Positions 46,240 through 55,419 of a stretch of DNA of 60,315 bases are shown here, piece by piece. The translations under genes were made by a program, and so were the position numbers. The notes beneath the pieces were generated by a model. It was given only the letters and a program-made list of their open reading frames with translations, was not told the DNA's origin and did no database searches. The stretch lies in NCBI GenBank assembly GCA_905233475.1, contig CAJOEN010000015.1, positions 1 through 60,315 on the forward strand, in the 5' to 3' direction. This stretch comes from an uncultured Bacteroidales bacterium (GTDB taxonomy: Bacteria; Bacteroidota; Bacteroidia; Bacteroidales; P3). How positions within the stretch are numbered: position 1 is the first letter of the stretch; every line of letters begins with the position of its first letter.

Positions 46240-49200
46240 ATGGAAATAAAGTTCAGATCAACAATCAAACAAGTAATCATATTTTTGTTTTTTTGTATTG
46301 TTAGTTTACAAACTGCGATAGCACAAGAACAACCTGAATGGGCAAAACTAGTTAAACAAGCCCAAGAATATACCAGCGTAAAAGATTATCATACCGCTAA
46401 CAAATGCTACAACAAAGCGATAGAATTGGTTTGGTCTGACAGAGCACACCCCGAAGTGCAAAGCTTTCTAGAAACCTTGCAACAAGCTGTGAAAATGAAT
46501 GGCTGGCTTTCCGCTCATGACAGCCTAAACACACTTGCCTGGGAATGCACTCGAAGAAAAGAATATGAGCAGTCAAACATTTACTACGAACAAGTAATCA
46601 GTGTATTGGACTCTTTGGGATGGAATAGTATCATCCCCAAAGTGAAATATCATATGGCTCATAACGATGTTTCTTGGGCAATTGAGTTATTAAAAAAAGA
46701 ACGTTATGAAGAGGCACGTCCATACCTGTTGCGAGCCTTGGAGCGTGACACCGTGGGGAGCAAATCATATTATTTGGCACATAACTGGCTGGGAGACATT
46801 TGTGATATTGAAGCGATGCAATTAGAATCCAATTCTAAAGATTTAAATCAGGCGTTGTTGTTATGCGAGGAGGGGGAACAACACTTTGAGATTGTCGGTA
46901 AAATTAAAGAAGTGTTCGATTTAAGGTTGAGAAAGGCGAAGATGTTATTTCGTCTGAATAGGAAACAAGAAGCTCTTTCCGTATACAATCAAATCGTAGC
47001 AAGTTGCAAAGGTGTAGACAGTCTGCTTTTCCTTGAGGGAAAGGCTCTCAATGGCATAGGAACTATTGAAAGAGAAAACGGCAATTTCAAAAAAGCCATC
47101 GATTTATTGGAGGAGGCATACTCATTATTCGACAATGCAGGTATTAATGTTGCAGTGGATGCTTTTAGAAGTGCAAACGAACTATTTGGAATCTATCAAT
47201 TTGATATTGGTGATACGGTAAAGGCTGCTTTATGGGAGGTTCGAGCGGGTAAAAAACAGAATGAGGCATTTGCACATTTTGACCAATTAAACTCCAAAAG
47301 CAAAGGAAGCTTTGAGATGAGCCAGGTGAGAAAAGAGGTGGAATTTAAAAAAGCATATGTCCACGCTATGAAGCAACAGCATGTCGACATTGACAAACAA
47401 ATAGAAGAACTAACGGTTATTATTCAAAAACTTGAGAGTGATTCTGGCTCGTTCCTGTCAATATTGGCTGATTGCTATATAAGCAGAGGTACTGCAATAA
47501 TGAAGAAAAAAAACTTTGAGTCAGCCGCGAGCGATGCCAAACGAGCCATCGGTGTCTTGAACAGAATTGGTGCACAGGGCGAAAAAGACAAATGTAGTGC
47601 ATGGGATCTACTATCAGGCTGTTTGTGGAAATGTGGTGACGGTAAGAAGGCTTTGTCTGCTGCTGACAGTTGTGTGATACTAACGGAGGCGTATTATGGC
47701 ACCGAGCATACTGAAACGATGGATGCCTATGGACATCGCGGTCTTATCGCCCGTGAATTTGGCCAAATAGACATGGCACTAAACAGCGTACTGCAATCTT
47801 ATGTCATTTTGCGTCGTAAAACGGAGGATACCTTTGCCTATCTAACTGCACAGGAGAGATGGTACTATTGGGACAAACACAATATCCATACACATAGAAT
47901 GCCGAATACGGCATATATATTGAAAGAGTACGAGAGTGCGTACACGGATTCCTTGTATAGTGAACAACTGTTTACCAAAGGTATACTACTCACAACAGAA
48001 AGTGCGTTACGACGTGCAGTGGAAGGCGACTCTGTTCTGAAACAATCGTATGATAAAATACGAATGCTACGAAAAACTGCATTGGAGTCGGACAACCTCT
48101 ATGAAATTAATAGAGCCAACCATGAGGCTGACAGATTGGAAAGAGAACTGGGTACAAGAGCGAACAGTCTGCACCTATTCACGAACATCCTAAAAACTCA
48201 TGTTTCTGATGTGAAAAAGAACCTTCCTTCAGGTAGTGCGGCAATTGAGTTTTTAGAGTTTACTGGCGACAGTTCGATGGTATGCGCTTTAGTGTTGTTG
48301 CCGAATAAAACCCATGTGCAATTTGTCCCATTGTTGTCAGAAAAACAGTTGCAAAAAATAGCTAATGACACATCGTTACACATTTATAATACAGGCGTAT
48401 TGTCTCGGTTGATTTGGGGCGAACTCGCCAACGCACTTGATGGTGTCAAGACTGTTTATTTTTCGCCAGCAGGTAATCTGCATAGTATTGGCATTGAGTA
48501 TCTGCCAGATTTTCAAGATACGACAAAACGCATTTCCGACCGATGGCAGTTGTATCGTTTGTCATCTACACGTGAACTGGTCAGAAAAAAAGAGAATAAT
48601 AATTCCTTGGGTAGTGCTGTTTATGGTGGTTTGCGTTACGATGCTGACACAAATGTAATTATAAATGATAGCCGCAAATACCCGTCTGGCAATCGTGAAT
48701 TAGGAGACAATGCTTCTCACAATATAACTGGTGTTCGGGGAGAAGATGTAATACCGTATCTGCCAGGAACAAGAATTGAGGCATTAAGTGTTGATTCCAC
48801 TTTAAAAGCAGTTAAAATAGACAACAAAATATTTATAGACACTTTTGGTACCGAAGCCTCTTTCAAAGCACTTAGTGGTCAGCATAAGAAAATGCTGCTT
48901 GTCTCAACACATGGCAAATACTGGAACGATAAAAGGATAATACCGAACACCCTTAAATCTGATAATTATAGCTTTGAGGATATGGCGTTGACAAGATCTG
49001 CTCTTTTCTTTACGGGTAGTGAAAAAGCATATTACAATGGCACAGTACCTAAAGGAATAGATGACGGCATCTTGACAGCGAAAGAAATTGCGGATTTGGA
49101 TTTCAGTGGTATGGATTTGGTTGTGCTATCGGCATGTCAATCAGGACTTGGAGATATAAGCGGAGACGGTGTGTTTGGCTTGCAACGGGGGTTCAAGAAA

Positions 49201-49620
49201 GCTGGTGTAAACACAATAATAATGAGTCTGTGGAATGTGGATGACCTCGCAACTCTAATGCTGATGTCGCATTTTTACGACAATCTTCTTGTCAAGAAAA
49301 TGACGAAGAAGAAAGCCTTGGAAGAAGCACAGATGTTTGTTCGAGACTTTAAGATTGCAGATTCTTTATGGGTTTGGAATGAAAACCATGAGAGCGGATG
49401 GCCAATATCATTGGAGGCAGCACAGAATTATGTTTGCCATTATACAATAGAGAAAAATGATTGGAATTTGCTCTTGAAAGGCTTGAAGCAAAATGTTGGC
49501 GTAAAAACCATGAACACCAATGCCATAGGAAAAGGGAATTCAAAACAAAAAGGAATAATACGTCCGTATCAAGATCCCAAATTTTGGGCAGGTTTCATTT
49601 TAATGGATGGAATTGAATAG
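46240..49620 (+). CDS. Exported TPR-CHAT caspase-like protease
   Basis: The 1126-residue protein has a signal peptide (QVIIFLFFCIVSLQTAIAQ). TPR-type helical repeats fill about 30-560 (KDYHTANKCYNKAIELVW, GNFKKAIDLLEEAYSLFD, KNFESAASDAKRAIGVLN). A helical linker follows. The C-terminal CHAT domain (about 680-1120) carries the caspase-like dyad His891 in VSTHGKYW and Cys966 in LSACQSGLGD, plus GAVFG-like GVFGLQRGFKKAGVNTII and the closing FWAGFILMDG. CHAT proteins are clan CD proteases. The signal peptide places it outside the cytoplasm, unlike the CHAT proteases of type III-E CRISPR or gasdermin systems. It starts an operon with CHASE2 and TerB-like genes. Confidence 0.88.
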   Translation: MEIKFRSTIKQVIIFLFFCIVSLQTAIAQEQPEWAKLVKQAQEYTSVKDYHTANKCYNKAIELVWSDRAHPEVQSFLETLQQAVKMNGWLSAHDSLNTLAWECTRRKEYEQSNIYYEQVISVLDSLGWNSIIPKVKYHMAHNDVSWAIELLKKERYEEARPYLLRALERDTVGSKSYYLAHNWLGDICDIEAMQLESNSKDLNQALLLCEEGEQHFEIVGKIKEVFDLRLRKAKMLFRLNRKQEALSVYNQIVASCKGVDSLLFLEGKALNGIGTIERENGNFKKAIDLLEEAYSLFDNAGINVAVDAFRSANELFGIYQFDIGDTVKAALWEVRAGKKQNEAFAHFDQLNSKSKGSFEMSQVRKEVEFKKAYVHAMKQQHVDIDKQIEELTVIIQKLESDSGSFLSILADCYISRGTAIMKKKNFESAASDAKRAIGVLNRIGAQGEKDKCSAWDLLSGCLWKCGDGKKALSAADSCVILTEAYYGTEHTETMDAYGHRGLIAREFGQIDMALNSVLQSYVILRRKTEDTFAYLTAQERWYYWDKHNIHTHRMPNTAYILKEYESAYTDSLYSEQLFTKGILLTTESALRRAVEGDSVLKQSYDKIRMLRKTALESDNLYEINRANHEADRLERELGTRANSLHLFTNILKTHVSDVKKNLPSGSAAIEFLEFTGDSSMVCALVLLPNKTHVQFVPLLSEKQLQKIANDTSLHIYNTGVLSRLIWGELANALDGVKTVYFSPAGNLHSIGIEYLPDFQDTTKRISDRWQLYRLSSTRELVRKKENNNSLGSAVYGGLRYDADTNVIINDSRKYPSGNRELGDNASHNITGVRGEDVIPYLPGTRIEALSVDSTLKAVKIDNKIFIDTFGTEASFKALSGQHKKMLLVSTHGKYWNDKRIIPNTLKSDNYSFEDMALTRSALFFTGSEKAYYNGTVPKGIDDGILTAKEIADLDFSGMDLVVLSACQSGLGDISGDGVFGLQRGFKKAGVNTIIMSLWNVDDLATLMLMSHFYDNLLVKKMTKKKALEEAQMFVRDFKIADSLWVWNENHESGWPISLEAAQNYVCHYTIEKNDWNLLLKGLKQNVGVKTMNTNAIGKGNSKQKGIIRPYQDPKFWAGFILMDGIE

Positions 49621-49623
49621 ATA

Positions 49624-50823
49624 GTGGATATGAAACAAAGCAAATTGCGATATTTGAGGTTGATTGTGTCAAAATGGTGGAGGGCGTGGTATGGCGGACC
49701 ACTACTTATGGCATTGGCTTTTGGCATAGTAAGTTTTCATTACGCCAGCAGTCCTGGAAATGCGAAAAGAGAAAAAGAATTCATGGCTAAGTGTGGAATG
49801 ATGGAAGTTAAAAATTGCCTTCGTCGTGATTATTATAAAACTGGAGATGTAAAATATATAGATGTCTCTTATTGTAAAACCCTTGTGCCTGTTGTGAGAA
49901 AGGTTGAATTTCTTGACATATTAGATACTATAGGCACAAGGGCAATCACTAATCGCCAGAAGTTACTCGAACAACTTGAAGTATTTTTGAAAGATACAAG
50001 CTATCGTGCCATTATTCTTGACATTTCTCTTGATGCCAATACCCCAACTTCTGCGGACAGCGAATTGGTTTCAGTACTTCTACAACTTCCTAGAATTGTG
50101 ATAGCTGACACAATGAAAGGTTGCAAATTGCTAGACTCGCGTCTAAACAGTATTGCTGGTTCGACTGAGTATTCAATCAATGCTTCAGAAGCTGGTTTTG
50201 TAAAGTATCCATTGTTGAAAGATGATAAGCGAAGCCTACCGTTATTATTATACGAAAAGCTGACTGATAGTAGATTGAAGCACTTATTCGGTTCTGTTTA
50301 TTTCGATGGATGTTCGCTTGCATGTGGCAATATGTTTACGACACTAAACAACAGGGTTGAGAAAATGGACACGCTTCGTTTGGGCGAGAATGAATTATTA
50401 CCAGAGGATTATAAAGACAATTATATTGTAATTGGAGCCATAAGCGAGGGCGATGAACACAATTCGTACATTGGTGATCTATCAGGTCCCGAAATAAATA
50501 TCAATACATATTTTGCACTTATCAATGGCCAACATAAAATAAGTATTATTACTATTTTGCTCATCCTTGGCTTTTACTATTTGCTATCGTACTCCATTGT
50601 AAGAAGCAAATGGAAAATAACCGATCGTATGCAAACAAGCCAATTATGGACTGTCAGAGCGGGTGGCTTTATACTTTCGGGGTTGATATATAAAATATTA
50701 TTGATAGTGCCATTTGTGTTAAATTATCTACTTTTTGATCAGATTCTTACATTTACAGCTGTGGCGTTTGTTTTTTGGGTCATAAATAAGATTGTTCAAA
50801 CTAATAAATATATTAAAAAATGA
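49624..50823 (+). CDS. CHASE2-domain membrane protein
   Basis: The protein has 399 residues from a GTG start; an ATG at 49630 is equally possible. One transmembrane helix (GGPLLMALAFGIVSFHY) is followed by a large extracytoplasmic CHASE2 domain (about 45-300). It contains YRAIILDISLDANTPTSADS, LPRIVIADTM, GFVKYPLLKDDKRSLPLLLY and DNYIVIGAISEGDEHNSYIG. Three C-terminal helices (ILLILGFYYLLSYSIV and others) follow. CHASE2 is an extracytoplasmic sensory domain usually fused to kinases, cyclases or CHAT. Here no enzymatic domain is attached. It begins 3 bp after the CHAT stop. Confidence 0.8.
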   Translation: MDMKQSKLRYLRLIVSKWWRAWYGGPLLMALAFGIVSFHYASSPGNAKREKEFMAKCGMMEVKNCLRRDYYKTGDVKYIDVSYCKTLVPVVRKVEFLDILDTIGTRAITNRQKLLEQLEVFLKDTSYRAIILDISLDANTPTSADSELVSVLLQLPRIVIADTMKGCKLLDSRLNSIAGSTEYSINASEAGFVKYPLLKDDKRSLPLLLYEKLTDSRLKHLFGSVYFDGCSLACGNMFTTLNNRVEKMDTLRLGENELLPEDYKDNYIVIGAISEGDEHNSYIGDLSGPEININTYFALINGQHKISIITILLILGFYYLLSYSIVRSKWKITDRMQTSQLWTVRAGGFILSGLIYKILLIVPFVLNYLLFDQILTFTAVAFVFWVINKIVQTNKYIKK

Positions 50824-51479
50824 AAAAAATAACAATTACATTATTGCTCTCGTTGTTTGTGTTATGTGTCAATGCACAAACTGAAGTGTTCCGAATAGAA
50901 AAAATATATGGAGACGGAATAACTGTTGGTGGAAAGAGAATAGATAAAAAAAGGTTAAAAATCAAAGACAACGAAGCAATTTGTTTTTCAAATGACAATA
51001 GTGGTTTAGTACTTCGCAGTAAAGTTCATTCAAGAATTTGTATTACGGGAAAAGAAATGAACAACAAAAAACTGTCAACTGTAAAAGAATATTTGACCTA
51101 TTCAGACTCAAGACAAAAAAAACGACTTAAAGATATTGAAAATCAAATATATACAAGAAATACAAGTGTTCGACCTATGCCTTCTCCTCTGTCAATAAAG
51201 GATACAATATTCGTTTTAGATACTTTATATTATGAATTGCCATTGCCTGACACGATTATATATGAAGGAATATACGTGATACACATATATCATGGGGAAA
51301 AAGAATATATAGTGCCAACAGGTATTTCTGGGAAATCAAAACTAATAGCAATTTCCCGTTCGGAAATACAATATGAAAAGGGATTATACGAAATGTTAAT
51401 CTATATCAAGGACACACAAAATGACAAAAACTATCCGATTGTACAGGGGCTTTGGTTGGATATTCTTATGAATGAATAA
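50820..51479 (+). CDS. Exported protein of unknown function in the CHAT operon
   Basis: The 219-residue protein has a signal peptide (KKITITLLLSLFVLCVNAQ). The start codon overlaps the CHASE2 stop (ATGA), so translation is coupled. The N-terminal part (VFRIEKIYGDGITVGGKRID) resembles small beta domains, and the C-terminal part (EGIYVIHIYHGEKEYIVPTG, KGLYEMLIYIKD) is strand-rich. No named domain is recognised. Being exported, it could be a partner or substrate of the exported CHAT protease. Confidence 0.65.
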   Translation: MKKITITLLLSLFVLCVNAQTEVFRIEKIYGDGITVGGKRIDKKRLKIKDNEAICFSNDNSGLVLRSKVHSRICITGKEMNNKKLSTVKEYLTYSDSRQKKRLKDIENQIYTRNTSVRPMPSPLSIKDTIFVLDTLYYELPLPDTIIYEGIYVIHIYHGEKEYIVPTGISGKSKLIAISRSEIQYEKGLYEMLIYIKDTQNDKNYPIVQGLWLDILMNE

Positions 51480-51529
51480 TGATTTATTTTTTTGTCAAAA
51501 TATAATACTAACATAATACCAATATAATT

Positions 51530-51850
51530 ATGGAACTTACTAAAGAAGAATTCAAGACGTTGGTGATGCTTTATGCCGCCAACATTGGTGGAAACATCCA
51601 ACCCGAAGAAGTGGAAGTTATGCTTGAGAAAGCAGATGAACCTACTTTCAAGAAAATGAGTAAACTTTTCAAAAAGATGGGAGATGTCGAAGTTATCGAT
51701 TGCATACGTGCAAACAAAAGTCAGTTTGTAACCACATCAGCAGAAACAAATCAAATGCTGGAGGACATCCGCTCCGTGATAGAAGCAGACGAACACTGTA
51801 CTTCTATGGAGAAATACTTGCTAAAAGCAGTAGAAAGAATTCTCTCGTGA
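51530..51850 (+). CDS. TerB-like small helical protein
   Basis: The 106-residue cytoplasmic protein has no signal peptide. It begins LTKEEFKTLVMLYAANIGGN, continues KLFKKMGDVEVIDCIRANKS, and ends ADEHCTSMEKYLLKAVERIL. The spacing of helices and acidic positions resembles the TerB/DjlA N-terminal fold seen in tellurite-resistance and stress modules. It lies 50 bp after the previous gene on the same strand. It is the only cytoplasmic product in the operon, so it may be the internal end of the pathway; this is inference. Confidence 0.55.
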   Translation: MELTKEEFKTLVMLYAANIGGNIQPEEVEVMLEKADEPTFKKMSKLFKKMGDVEVIDCIRANKSQFVTTSAETNQMLEDIRSVIEADEHCTSMEKYLLKAVERILS

Positions 51851-51908
51851 AGCATACCACAAAACAAATATTTTTTTACTATCATTGCATGCACAATAAT
51901 AGTTGTAC

Positions 51909-51941
51909 TTGGTAGTTAAAGTCTACAAAAATGTATCTTTG
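51909..51941 (+). promoter_or_regulatory. Promoter of the frameshifted lipoprotein
   Basis: TTG at 51909-51911, a 22-nt spacer and TATCTTTG at 51934-51941 followed by CAGTGC. The start would be near 51948, about 12 nt before the ATG at 51960. An upstream in-frame start at 51903 is therefore not used. Confidence 0.65.
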
Positions 51942-51959
51942 CAGTGCAATTGTAGAATT

Positions 51960-52372
51960 ATGAATAAAATATCGGCGTTATCTATATTATTGACAATGAG
52001 CTTGTTTCTGTGTTGTAATAAGAATACAATTATTGTATATTTTGAGAACGTAAATCCCAATGATTTCGAAATATTATTGTCCGCTGGTTTCCCTATACGT
52101 TTTAATAATAATCCTGACACAATATACAAAGACGGTGTGTATTATGATATTCCAAATGAATATGGGGAAAATGGGTTATTGACTACAAAGGACAGAAACA
52201 ATGTGCGTTCCGACATTTTAAAACGAATTGGAGATATACTCATAAATACAAGTTCGTTATTTTTGAAAAGCAGGATACCCTTTATTGTGCGATAGACATT
52301 CGAGGAAAAAATTCGGAGAAAGACACTTTTATTTTTACCGAAAACCCTTTACTTTTACAGAAAGATAGATAA
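51960..52372 (+). pseudogene. Frameshifted lipoprotein
   Basis: The ATG at 51960 starts a lipoprotein signal peptide (NKISALSILLTMSLFLC, with C-C-N at the lipobox). The uninterrupted frame stops at 52295 after 111 codons. From 52247 the neighbouring frame reads YKFVIFEKQDTLYCAIDIRG and continues KNSEKDTFIFTENPLLLQKDR to a TAA at 52370-52372, with normal composition. One missing A in CATAAATAC (52241-52249) would join them into a protein of about 137 residues. It may be a real pseudogene or a homopolymer sequencing error. Function unknown. It has its own promoter. Confidence 0.65.
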
Positions 52373-52435
52373 TTAACACAACACTGAATCTACAACTCTT
52401 AGCTGAAATCCAGAACTGCTGAAAGTATGAACTTT

Positions 52436-53947
52436 TTATTTTCCACTCATTTCCAACACCTTTCTGAAACTTGCTATTCCTTCTTCCATATTTTCAATGA
52501 TCTCAGCCGCAATTTCATCAGGCTCCGGCAGGTTGTCGAGGTCAGTAAGGCTTTTGTCCTTTATCCAGAAGATGTCGAGGTTGGTTTTGTCGCGGGCAAT
52601 AATCTCGTCGTAAGTAAACTTGCGCCAACGGCCTTCGGGATTCTCCTCGCTCCATGTCTCGGTGCGCAAATGGCGGTTTTCGGGATTGTAGCATTTGATA
52701 AAATCGGCCAAATCCTCAATTGTGAGCGGAGACTTCTTCAAGGTGTGGTGAATGTTGGTACGATAGTCGTAAATCCAAATGTCTCGGGTCTGCACCTCTT
52801 TGCTTGCCGGACGGTTGTCGAAGAAAAGCACATTGGCTTTCACTCCGTTGGCATAGAAAATGCCGGTAGGCAGGCGCAAAATGGTATGCAGTTCGGTGGT
52901 TTTCATCAGCTGCTTGCGGATTTCCTCGCCTGCGCCGCCTTCAAAAAGCACATTGTCGGGCAGTACTACCGCCGCCTGACCGTTGATTTTCAACAAGGTC
53001 TTTATATGCTGAAGGAAATTCAACTGCTTGTTGGAGGTGGTTTCCCAAAAATCCTGACGGTTGTAACTCAAATCCTCCTTCTCCAATTCGCCCTCCTCGT
53101 TGGTGATGGTGATGCTGCTCTTTTTGCCGAAGGGCGGATTGGTGAGCACATAGTCGTAGCGATTGCCGGTGTCGGACACGAGCGCATCGTTGGGTGAAAT
53201 AAAGTCCTCGCTGTCGAGCTCGCCGATGTTGTGCAGATAGAGGTTCATCAGGCACAGACGGCGTGTGTTGGCCACAATCTCGTTGCCAAAAAAGGTCTTT
53301 TTCTTCAGGAAGAGTTTCTGGTCTTTGTTCAACGGCTGGGCGGCAATATAATCGTATGAGGCAAGGAAGAAACCGCCCGTTCCGCAGGCGGGGTCGATGA
53401 TAGTTTTTTCTGGCTTCGGGCGCACGCACGCCACCATTGTGCGAATCAACGCACGGGGCGTAAAGTACTGCCCTGCACCGCTTTTTGTGTCTTCGGCATT
53501 TTTTTCGAGTAAGCCCTCGTAAATCTTGCCCTTCACATCTGAACCCATCAGCGACCAGTTTTCGCGGTTGATCATCTCGATGACACGAAGCAGTTTGGCA
53601 GGGTCTTGAATCTTGTTCTGGCTCTTGGTGTAGATTTGCCCGAGCATACCTTTCTCCGTGCCAAGGCTGCGAAGCATCTGTACATAATACGCCTCCAATT
53701 CCGCACCGCGCTTGCTCGTCAAGGTTTCCCAGTCGCACAGCTCGCCATCGGGAATTTCCTTTCCTTCGGCATCCTTCAGGTGAGGGAATTTCAGCCCCTT
53801 GTTGTAAGGCGGTTTGTTCATCTCGTCGGCCATTTTCAGGAAAAGCAGATAGGTGATCTGCTCCAGATAATCGCCGTAGCTCACGCCATCGTCGCGAAGG
53901 ACGTTGGCCATATTCCAGATTTTCGATATGATGGTTGATTCGGTCAT
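52436..53947 (-). CDS. hsdM: Type I restriction-modification methyltransferase subunit HsdM
   Basis: The 503-residue N6-adenine methyltransferase subunit has an N-terminal helical domain (residues 1-150, with SYGDYLEQITYLLFLKMADE). SAM motif I is DPACGTGGF (185-193), and the catalytic NPPF motif is TNPPFGKKSS (269-278). YTFREVIxR-like SGAGQYFTPRALIRTMV and LPTGIFYANGVKANVLFFD are also typical. It needs HsdS to find its site and HsdR to cut. It follows the DUF3307 gene by 13 bp. Base composition is like hsdR and unlike the AT-rich genes between them. Confidence 0.95.
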   Translation of the reverse strand: MTESTIISKIWNMANVLRDDGVSYGDYLEQITYLLFLKMADEMNKPPYNKGLKFPHLKDAEGKEIPDGELCDWETLTSKRGAELEAYYVQMLRSLGTEKGMLGQIYTKSQNKIQDPAKLLRVIEMINRENWSLMGSDVKGKIYEGLLEKNAEDTKSGAGQYFTPRALIRTMVACVRPKPEKTIIDPACGTGGFFLASYDYIAAQPLNKDQKLFLKKKTFFGNEIVANTRRLCLMNLYLHNIGELDSEDFISPNDALVSDTGNRYDYVLTNPPFGKKSSITITNEEGELEKEDLSYNRQDFWETTSNKQLNFLQHIKTLLKINGQAAVVLPDNVLFEGGAGEEIRKQLMKTTELHTILRLPTGIFYANGVKANVLFFDNRPASKEVQTRDIWIYDYRTNIHHTLKKSPLTIEDLADFIKCYNPENRHLRTETWSEENPEGRWRKFTYDEIIARDKTNLDIFWIKDKSLTDLDNLPEPDEIAAEIIENMEEGIASFRKVLEMSGK

Positions 53948-53960
53948 GAATACCTATTTT

Positions 53961-54665
53961 TTACAGTCCATAATACAATTTGATGGCGACACCGACAAAT
54001 ATTGCCATTGTAAAGCTCAACAAAGTGCCTATCAATACATATTCCGATTTGGCCTTGTCGCCTTCTGCAAAACGCAAAAGTGATTTTGCGGCTATGATAA
54101 ATCCAACAGCTTCGTATTGTCCCAATAGTACAAACACAAAGGAAAGAAGTCGTTCCACAATACCTATCAGTTTTCCTGCATTGGGCAAATCTCCGGTATT
54201 ATCATCGTCACTTCCTTTATCCACTTTGATATTTGCCGCCTTGAAAATTTCTTTGATTATTATGTTTGAGGGTTTTAAACATACCAAAAAGCCCAACAGC
54301 AGGGCTATATACTCTTCTTCCAAACCCCTCACGCAATCAGGCGAATTGCGATTCCACAGATAGCAAGCCACCACAATTACAATCAAATGCAACAACTGAT
54401 CGATAAAGAAAATATATTTACACTTGGAAGCATAACATTTCAGGGCATCGACAAGCAAATGAGTGGCAGCAATAATCAACGCCACCCACCAAAAATTGAA
54501 TGAAAATGACAAAAGCCATGCGCACACAAAGGTTATCAAAACATGTATATATAGTTTCGGTGACTTAAAGCCATTTTGTGCCTTATCTGCACACGACTTG
54601 TCATTCTGCAAGAAAAAATCGCTGATTGTGTGTGCAATTATCTGTAATAATAAAAAGCGTACCAT
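53961..54665 (-). CDS. DUF3307 membrane protein
   Basis: The 234-residue protein has several hydrophobic helices. It begins with the DUF3307 pattern (LLLQIIAHTISDFFLQNDKS) and the AATHLLVDALKCYASK segment. The C-terminal half includes FVFVLLGQYEAVGFIIAAKS and LIGTLLSFTMAIFVGVAIKL. DUF3307 proteins are often encoded beside SatD-family proteins, as here, where the upstream gene ends 2 bp before it. The pair's role is not established. It lies between hsdS and hsdM, which is not a usual place. Confidence 0.75.
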   Translation of the reverse strand: MVRFLLLQIIAHTISDFFLQNDKSCADKAQNGFKSPKLYIHVLITFVCAWLLSFSFNFWWVALIIAATHLLVDALKCYASKCKYIFFIDQLLHLIVIVVACYLWNRNSPDCVRGLEEEYIALLLGFLVCLKPSNIIIKEIFKAANIKVDKGSDDDNTGDLPNAGKLIGIVERLLSFVFVLLGQYEAVGFIIAAKSLLRFAEGDKAKSEYVLIGTLLSFTMAIFVGVAIKLYYGL

Positions 54666-54667
54666 AT

Positions 54668-55360
54668 TCAGAATTCCATTTGTTCGTAATACTTTAGCAA
54701 CTGCTCAACCGCATTCCAGCCAAATGTTGTAGAATGCTGGTTAACAACTGATTGTCCAACCGATAATTGCTCGGATATTTCACTTTCCGTTTTACCCAAC
54801 AAACGATAATAAACAACTTCGCATTGTCGCTCCGTCGCACGCTTGAACAGCACATCCAAGAAGCCCAGATATGCATTGATCTGTTGCGATAATTTTGCAT
54901 CCGAAGATTCAAAAAACAAGGTGTTTTTTATCACTATTTTTGATTTGTTCGAAGTGTACTGGCGTTCGATAGCTCTTCCGGAGGCATAGATGGCTTCACC
55001 ATCCAGCATATTGGTTCGCTTGTTGGCAACACGCATTTCTCCTACAGCAATAGCGATTCTCACGCCGTAGGTTTTAAACATCTCCAAACGCTTCCTATCC
55101 GCATCCTTAGCCGCACATTCCGTATCGACCTTGAATTTTTTTATCAAAGTTTTTAAAAGCAAGGCAATCCGCAATGAATCCTGTGGTCTGTCAATATAAA
55201 TCTCCACACTGTCGCCTTTGCTCAACCGCCCCCAAGTGCCTTTGTATCCATTTCCCAATTGCTTGACAAAAGTTTTTATCTCTTTCTGCAATTGGCTTAA
55301 TGCACACGGTGTCAGTTCGGTAGAGGACACTATATCTGCTGAAATTGTAGCTTTGTTCAT
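54668..55360 (-). CDS. SatD-like protein with cyclase-like fold and HTH
   Basis: The protein has about 230 residues. The N-terminal half (ATISADIVSSTELTPCALSQ, GRLSKGDSVEIYIDRPQDSL, GVRIAIAVGEMRVANKR, DGEAIYASGRAIERQ) follows the plan of SatD proteins and class III nucleotidyl-cyclase-like domains. The C-terminal 60 residues form a sigma-region-4-like HTH (VVYYRLLGKTESEISEQLSV). So it may be a nucleotide-sensing DNA-binding regulator. I start at the ATG at 55360 because the -7 box at 55376-55383 puts the transcript start near 55368, below the longer start at 55378. Confidence 0.65.
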   Translation of the reverse strand: MNKATISADIVSSTELTPCALSQLQKEIKTFVKQLGNGYKGTWGRLSKGDSVEIYIDRPQDSLRIALLLKTLIKKFKVDTECAAKDADRKRLEMFKTYGVRIAIAVGEMRVANKRTNMLDGEAIYASGRAIERQYTSNKSKIVIKNTLFFESSDAKLSQQINAYLGFLDVLFKRATERQCEVVYYRLLGKTESEISEQLSVGQSVVNQHSTTFGWNAVEQLLKYYEQMEF

Positions 55361-55375
55361 GTGTTTAATTTTTTG

Positions 55376-55383
55376 CAAAGATA
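55376..55383 (-). promoter_or_regulatory. -7 promoter box for satD-like / DUF3307 / hsdM
   Basis: The minus strand reads TATCTTTG followed by CAAAAAA. It gives a leader of only about 8 nt before the ATG at 55360. The tandem repeats at 55420-55525 lie just upstream, so they are placed to control it. Confidence 0.65.
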
Positions 55384-55419
55384 CTATTTTTTTAGATACA
55401 AAACAGGTTTTTAATAAAA

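Noticed and set aside
52427..53197. 256-residue plus-strand frame opposite hsdM, and similar long frames opposite hsdR (59328-59996) and rny (42432-43460)
   Set aside because: They are antisense shadows of strong genes with unmistakable motifs and have no family signal of their own.
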